Assembly: GCA_027293665.1 (NCBI GenBank)
Contig: JAPUFN010000169.1
Span: forward strand, 1 to 8,573
Reading direction: 5' to 3'
DNA: 8,573 bases
From: Gammaproteobacteria bacterium
Lineage (GTDB): Bacteria > Pseudomonadota > Gammaproteobacteria > Pseudomonadales > Azotimanducaceae
Part shown: one piece after another, positions 5,154-8,573 of the stretch
How the letters are laid out: each line of letters begins with the position of its first letter
Position numbering within the stretch: position 1 is the first letter of the stretch
Program-made: the position numbers and the translations under genes
The notes under the pieces: generated by a model
What the model was told of the DNA's origin: nothing
What the model saw: only the letters and a program-made list of their open reading frames with translations
Database searches by the model: none

Positions 5154-6563
5154 ATGGCAATCATTGAAGAAGAATTCACCGATGATCGAGTGATCGGCGA
5201 GTTGATTGAGGCGCTCGGCGAAGATTGTGTGATGGTGGGCGCCGCCGTGCGCGAACGTTCGGCAGGCGTCTGGCGATCCGATACGGTGCAGGCAAAAGCA
5301 CTGCTGCGTCCCCGCACCACCGAACAGGTCAGCAGGGCGCTGGAAATATGTAGCGCCAATCGGCAGAGCGTGGTCGCCCATGGCGGTCTGACCGGCCTGG
5401 TTGGGAGTGCGATTACGTCCCCCGGTGATGTTGCACTTTCGCTCGAACGCATGAATTCGATCGAAGAGATCAATTCTCTTGATCGGACGATGGTGGTGCA
5501 AAGTGGCGTGATCCTGCAGACCATTCAGGAAGCCGCGGATGACCAGGGCCTCATGTTTCCACTCGACCTTGGCGGACGTGGCAGTTGTACGATCGGCGGG
5601 AATATCTCGACAAATGCCGGTGGAAATCGCGTGCTTCGATACGGTATGACCAGGGATATGGTGCTCGGACTTGAAGCAGTACTCGCCGATGGCACCGTGA
5701 TTTCATCCATGAATCAGATGATCAAAAACAATGCAGGCTATGATCTCAAGCAGCTGTTCATTGGCACTGAAGGCAGTCTTGGTATTGTCACGCGCGCGGT
5801 GTTGCGGCTGCGGGAAAAACCGGAATCTCAGGCTACGTTGTTTGTCGCAATAGATGAGTTCAAGAAACTGGCTCTATTTTTGAAGCACATGGACGTCAGC
5901 CTCGGCGGTACGCTTTCTGCGTTTGAAGTGATGTGGAACAACTTCTATCGTCTTGTTACCACTGAACCTGCGCAAGGCAAGCCGCCGATTTCGCAGGAGT
6001 ATCCGTATTATGTGCTTGTCGAAGCGATGGGCAGTGATGCGTCTGCCGTTGAAGCGGCGTTGGCCGATGCCTACGAGAGTGAGTTGATTGCTGATGCAGT
6101 TGTCACACAATCTGAGGCCCAGCGCTTGCAGCTGTGGGCGCTGCGTGATGATGTAGAGCAGGCTTTCCGTTACGCACCGCTCTTCACCTTTGATGTGAGC
6201 CTGCGTATTTCCTGCATGGAAGCCTATCTCGATGAGGTCAACGAACGTCTTTCAGCTCACTATGCTGAATTCCAAAACTTCATCTTCGGACACATGGGTG
6301 ACGGCAATCTGCACCTCGTTGTCTCTGTCGGACAAGGCGGAGACGAGGATCGTGAGCGAGTCGAGACTTGTGTCTACGAACCGCTTGCCGCGATCGCCGG
6401 ATCGGTCTCGGCCGAGCACGGTGTTGGCACTGAGAAAAAACCGTACCTCGGTATCTCGAGAAGCGCAGACGAAATTCAGCTCATGCGCAAGCTGAAAGCG
6501 GCGCTCGATCCAAACGGGATTCTCAACCCTGGCAAAATATTCGATCTAGAGGAGTCGACCTAG
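5154..6563 (+). CDS. FAD-linked D-2-hydroxyacid dehydrogenase (D2HGDH/GlcD type)
   Basis: A 469-residue flavoenzyme of the FAD_binding_4 plus FAD-oxidase C-terminal architecture, oxidising D-2-hydroxy acids to 2-oxo acids. The PP-loop-like AHGGLTGLVGS (about residues 76-86), PLDLGGRGSCTIGGNISTNAGG (136-157), LRYG...VLGLEAVLADGT and NNAGYDLKQLFIGTEGSLG (193-210) form the FAD domain and closely resemble D-2-hydroxyglutarate dehydrogenases. The C-terminal metal site is present: His380 and His387 in GHMGDGNLH and Glu421 in SAEHGVG, with the same spacing as recalled for human D2HGDH (434/441/475). Two positions that hold Thr and Lys near the substrate in the human enzyme appear here as Glu335 and Thr345, suggesting a different hydroxy acid. 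It ends LDPNGILNPGKIF as usual. ATG 5154 follows GGGA; the GTG at 5151 is equally possible. It probably forms an operon with the next amidase gene. Confidence 0.9.
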   Translation: MAIIEEEFTDDRVIGELIEALGEDCVMVGAAVRERSAGVWRSDTVQAKALLRPRTTEQVSRALEICSANRQSVVAHGGLTGLVGSAITSPGDVALSLERMNSIEEINSLDRTMVVQSGVILQTIQEAADDQGLMFPLDLGGRGSCTIGGNISTNAGGNRVLRYGMTRDMVLGLEAVLADGTVISSMNQMIKNNAGYDLKQLFIGTEGSLGIVTRAVLRLREKPESQATLFVAIDEFKKLALFLKHMDVSLGGTLSAFEVMWNNFYRLVTTEPAQGKPPISQEYPYYVLVEAMGSDASAVEAALADAYESELIADAVVTQSEAQRLQLWALRDDVEQAFRYAPLFTFDVSLRISCMEAYLDEVNERLSAHYAEFQNFIFGHMGDGNLHLVVSVGQGGDEDRERVETCVYEPLAAIAGSVSAEHGVGTEKKPYLGISRSADEIQLMRKLKAALDPNGILNPGKIFDLEEST

Positions 6564-6624
6564 CAACGTGTTGAAAAAAAACGCTGCTGGCCTCGCGACA
6601 GGACAGGCTCTTAGCAGATGAATC

Positions 6625-6630
6625 AGGAGG
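6625..6630 (+). promoter_or_regulatory. Consensus ribosome binding site of the rightward amidase
   Basis: AGGAGG lies six bases before ATG 6637, the strongest SD in the window. The roughly 70-base spacer after the dehydrogenase gene shows an A8 run (6572-6579) but no clear hairpin terminator, consistent with read-through. Confidence 0.8.
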
Positions 6631-6636
6631 TAGCTG

Positions 6637-8031
6637 ATGGCGGATGTTCACTATGAGTCTCTCCATGACATCTGTGGCCGAATCAAAAGCGGTGAGCTGA
6701 CGGCGACCCAAGTGACCCGGACGCTGCTCGAGCGTATTGAGTCGATTGACGGCGAGCTGAAAAGTTACGTCAAAATACTGACGGACAGTGCGCTCGCCAC
6801 GGCAGAAAAACTCGACAAAGATCGCGAAGAGGGCCGTCCTCTGGGCGCATTGCATGGTGTCCCGATTGCCATAAAAGATCTGCTCTACACCCGAGGTGTT
6901 GCTACGGCGAGCGGCACGAAGGTCATGGAAAATTTCATCCCGGAGGAAGATGCCACCGTCGTGTCACGTCTCAAGGCAGCTGGTGCTGTACTCATCGGCA
7001 AGACTCAGCTTACCGAAGGCGCGTACGGCATCCATCACCCTGATATTGATCCTCCATTAAATCCCTGGGACGAGACGCGGTGGACGGGCGTGTCTTCTTC
7101 GGGTTCGGCCGTGGCCGTGAGTGCCGGCCTTGCATTTGCTGCCCTCGGAACGGATACCGGCGGCAGCATTCGCTTCCCGTGTGCCAGTTGCGGGCTGGTC
7201 GGAATCAAACCCACCTATGGCAGAGTCAGCCGTCACGGCGCGTTCCCGCTTGCCGAGTCACTCGATCACATCGGCCCCATGACCCGCAGTGTTGCCGATG
7301 CGGCGCGGGTATTGCAGGTACTTGCCGGTGAGGATGCGAATGACCCCACCACGCTGAACGCCGCGGTGCCGAATTATTTTGCAGCGCTGAGCGATCAGGT
7401 TGCGGGCCTGACTATTGGTGTCGATTGGAATTATGTATCGCAAGGTGTGGCGGATGAGGTCATTGCGACGGTCCGGCAAGCCGTTGAGATTTTCGTCGAA
7501 TGCGGCGCGAAGGTCTCGGAAGTGAAGATGCCAGCGAGTTACGAACCGCTTGTCAGCGACTGGTCGGTAACCTGCGGGGTCGAATGTGCGCGGGCGCATG
7601 CGAAGTACTACCCGGCGCAGAAGGAACTCTACGGTCCTGTGCTTGCCGGTCTGATCGAGATCGGCCGCAAATCGAGTGAGGACGATTATGCCGCTCTGGA
7701 AATCATCCGAGGTGACTTTTCAACAGCGCTCGATGCGCTGCTGGGTGACGTCGATGTGTTGCTCGCACCCTGCATGCCGGCGTTGCCGCCAGCAGTTGAG
7801 GAAATGAATGATCCTGCGTCCTTCGATGAAGCACGTGCCGATTTTTTGATCTTTACCGCGCCATTCAACTACTCAGGCCATCCGACGATTACCCTTCCCG
7901 CCGGTCTGGCTGCAGGCGGGTTGCCGAAGTCGATTCAGTTAATTGGCCGGAAACTCGGCGAGCCAACGTTGCTTCGCGCAGGCTCGGCTTACGAGCGTTT
8001 AGTCGAATTCAATCAGCATCCGGTTCCATAG
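6637..8031 (+). CDS. Amidase-signature family hydrolase (rightward copy)
   Basis: A complete 464-residue amidase-signature enzyme. Catalytic Lys80 lies in GVPIAIKDLL, the cis-Ser is Ser153 in TGVSSSGSAVAVSAG, and the nucleophile Ser177 is in GTDTGGSIRFPCASCG. The C-terminal APFNYSGHPTITLPAGLAAGGLPKSIQLIG is the usual family ending. It differs from the leftward amidase throughout (SSSGSAVA versus GGSSGGAA at the cis-Ser loop; different central regions), so the two are not a recent duplication and probably act on different amides. Its start is fixed by a consensus SD. It follows the FAD-linked dehydrogenase gene by about 70 bases and likely shares its transcript; a link between amide hydrolysis and hydroxy-acid oxidation is an inference. 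Its last 23 bases overlap the end of the convergent cupin gene. No gatB or gatC is nearby. Confidence 0.93.
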   Translation: MADVHYESLHDICGRIKSGELTATQVTRTLLERIESIDGELKSYVKILTDSALATAEKLDKDREEGRPLGALHGVPIAIKDLLYTRGVATASGTKVMENFIPEEDATVVSRLKAAGAVLIGKTQLTEGAYGIHHPDIDPPLNPWDETRWTGVSSSGSAVAVSAGLAFAALGTDTGGSIRFPCASCGLVGIKPTYGRVSRHGAFPLAESLDHIGPMTRSVADAARVLQVLAGEDANDPTTLNAAVPNYFAALSDQVAGLTIGVDWNYVSQGVADEVIATVRQAVEIFVECGAKVSEVKMPASYEPLVSDWSVTCGVECARAHAKYYPAQKELYGPVLAGLIEIGRKSSEDDYAALEIIRGDFSTALDALLGDVDVLLAPCMPALPPAVEEMNDPASFDEARADFLIFTAPFNYSGHPTITLPAGLAAGGLPKSIQLIGRKLGEPTLLRAGSAYERLVEFNQHPVP

Positions 8032-8389
8032 CGGTATAGCACTCAGGAGTGAATCTGGGTGAACAGATGGCCAGAAACACCAGATCTTCCTTACCGCAGT
8101 TGCGAATTCTCTGCGCACTGCCTGCAGGGATTCGCGCCACATCACCGATCGTGACGCTCTCCCGCAGATCTTTGCCGATCTCGACGAGGCCTTCGCCAGA
8201 CAGAATGACGTAGCGTTCGGTTGTTGAACTAAGCGTATGCCAGCGGGTGGTCTGACCAGGGCCAACTCTTACCCGGGCGATTGACACAGCCGGATCGTCT
8301 GCGGAGTTTGCAAGTTCCAGAATGTGGCAGCCTTCCTCGAACCAGTATTCCGTCGATTCAGCAGGCCGCTGTATGCCCTTCGAACTCAC
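8009..8389 (-). CDS. Small single-domain cupin with degenerate metal site
   Basis: A 126-residue cupin_2-type beta-barrel protein. Motif 1, RWHTLSSTTERYVILSGEG, keeps His51 and Glu58 but has Leu where the second His of HxH normally sits. Motif 2, GDVARIPAGSAQRIRN, keeps PxG but has Gln93 in place of the final His. With half the usual metal ligands gone, it may bind metal weakly or act as a ligand-binding or non-catalytic protein; a similar motif pattern seems common in one cupin subgroup, so this may be normal for it. The start chosen is GTG 8389, because it overlaps the stop of the upstream methyltransferase gene as GTGA, a typical coupled arrangement; a TTG two codons earlier is the alternative. 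Its 3' end overlaps the convergent amidase gene. Function unknown. Confidence 0.82.
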   Translation of the reverse strand: MSSKGIQRPAESTEYWFEEGCHILELANSADDPAVSIARVRVGPGQTTRWHTLSSTTERYVILSGEGLVEIGKDLRESVTIGDVARIPAGSAQRIRNCGKEDLVFLAICSPRFTPECYTAMEPDAD

Positions 8390-8573
8390 AGCCAACGACG
8401 CACGTTGGATCTGTAGGTTAGGTAGATCGCGCCAAACGTCTGCTCCATCAACGGCTCTTCAAACTGAATGAATTTCAAGCGGATCACGAGGACGAACGGA
8501 ACGAGCACCAGCCAGGGCGAGGCCCGATCGAGCAAAAGTGCAACTGCGAGCAAAACCAGAACCATCCCGAGAT
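8386..8573 (-). CDS. ICMT/PEMT-like membrane methyltransferase, C-terminal part (cut by window edge)
   Basis: The last 61 residues of a leftward gene that enters from the right edge. Two hydrophobic segments (MVLVLLAVALLL and WLVLVPFVLVI) are followed by RLKFIQFEEPLMEQTFG and IYLTYRSNVRRWL. The order membrane hairpin, Glu-Glu, L-x3-FG, Y-x2-Y, RRW matches the C-terminal SAM-binding end of isoprenylcysteine carboxyl methyltransferase and phospholipid methyltransferase-like proteins, where the Glu and the Y-x2-Y region lie near the active site. In bacteria these are inner-membrane enzymes of mostly unknown substrate. Its TGA overlaps the cupin GTG, so the two are probably one operon. Only the C-terminus is visible, so the exact subfamily cannot be fixed. 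Confidence 0.75.
   Translation of the reverse strand, partial: LGMVLVLLAVALLLDRASPWLVLVPFVLVIRLKFIQFEEPLMEQTFGAIYLTYRSNVRRWL

Noticed and set aside
4466..5167. 233-codon rightward open frame across the methyltransferase
   Set aside because: It lies opposite a clear SAM-binding domain, has no recognisable motif, and runs into the start of the dehydrogenase gene in another frame.
6572..6579. Run of eight A after the dehydrogenase gene as a leftward terminator T tract
   Set aside because: No GC-rich stem lies beside it on either strand, and no leftward gene ends here.
2922..8031. Amidases as GatA subunits of Glu-tRNA amidotransferase
   Set aside because: No gatB or gatC nearby and two dissimilar copies; generic catabolic amidases fit better.

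Overview
This window looks like a bacterial chromosome segment, most plausibly from a Pseudomonadota (perhaps gammaproteobacterial) organism. That guess rests on gene style, moderate GC content, Shine-Dalgarno (SD) use and compact gene packing; no taxonomic marker is present. Nearly all of it is coding. I see no tRNA, rRNA, CRISPR array, insertion sequence or phage gene, and no gene-free stretch above about 160 bases. Genes at both edges are cut by the window.

Left block (1-1265) is an arsenic-resistance locus. An ArsR-family repressor with a C-terminal Cys-Cys-x5-Cys sensor overlaps the start of a MIP-family (aquaglyceroporin) channel gene, and both run leftward. Running rightward from the same AT-rich control region is arsI, a vicinal-oxygen-chelate dioxygenase that breaks C-As bonds of trivalent organoarsenicals. 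The space between them holds overlapping inverted repeats sharing a TTATTTCGA half-site and a near-consensus sigma70-type promoter whose -10 hexamer abuts one repeat. The logic suggested is that ArsI releases As(III) from organoarsenicals, the channel lets As(III) leave down its gradient, and ArsR releases the promoters when As(III) binds. No arsenite pump or arsenate reductase is visible, but the leftward operon may continue outside the window.

Middle block (1274-5000) holds leftward genes: a Nudix hydrolase downstream of a PIG-L/LmbE-type Zn deacetylase, then an amidase-signature hydrolase downstream of a class I SAM methyltransferase. A small rightward gene of unknown function (2648-2887, TTG start) lies between the two pairs.

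Right block (5154-8031) is a rightward pair: an FAD-linked D-2-hydroxyacid dehydrogenase of the D-2-hydroxyglutarate dehydrogenase type, then a second, distantly related amidase with a perfect SD. A peripheral amide-degradation route (amide to acid, 2-hydroxy acid to 2-oxo acid) is an inference only. Facing it are leftward a small cupin with a degenerate metal site, whose 3' end overlaps the amidase, and the C-terminus of an ICMT/PEMT-like membrane methyltransferase that overlaps the cupin start by GTGA.

I do not see a clearly undescribed system. The most distinctive items are the ars control region, the apparent substrate-site changes in the dehydrogenase next to an amidase, and the unknown small protein.
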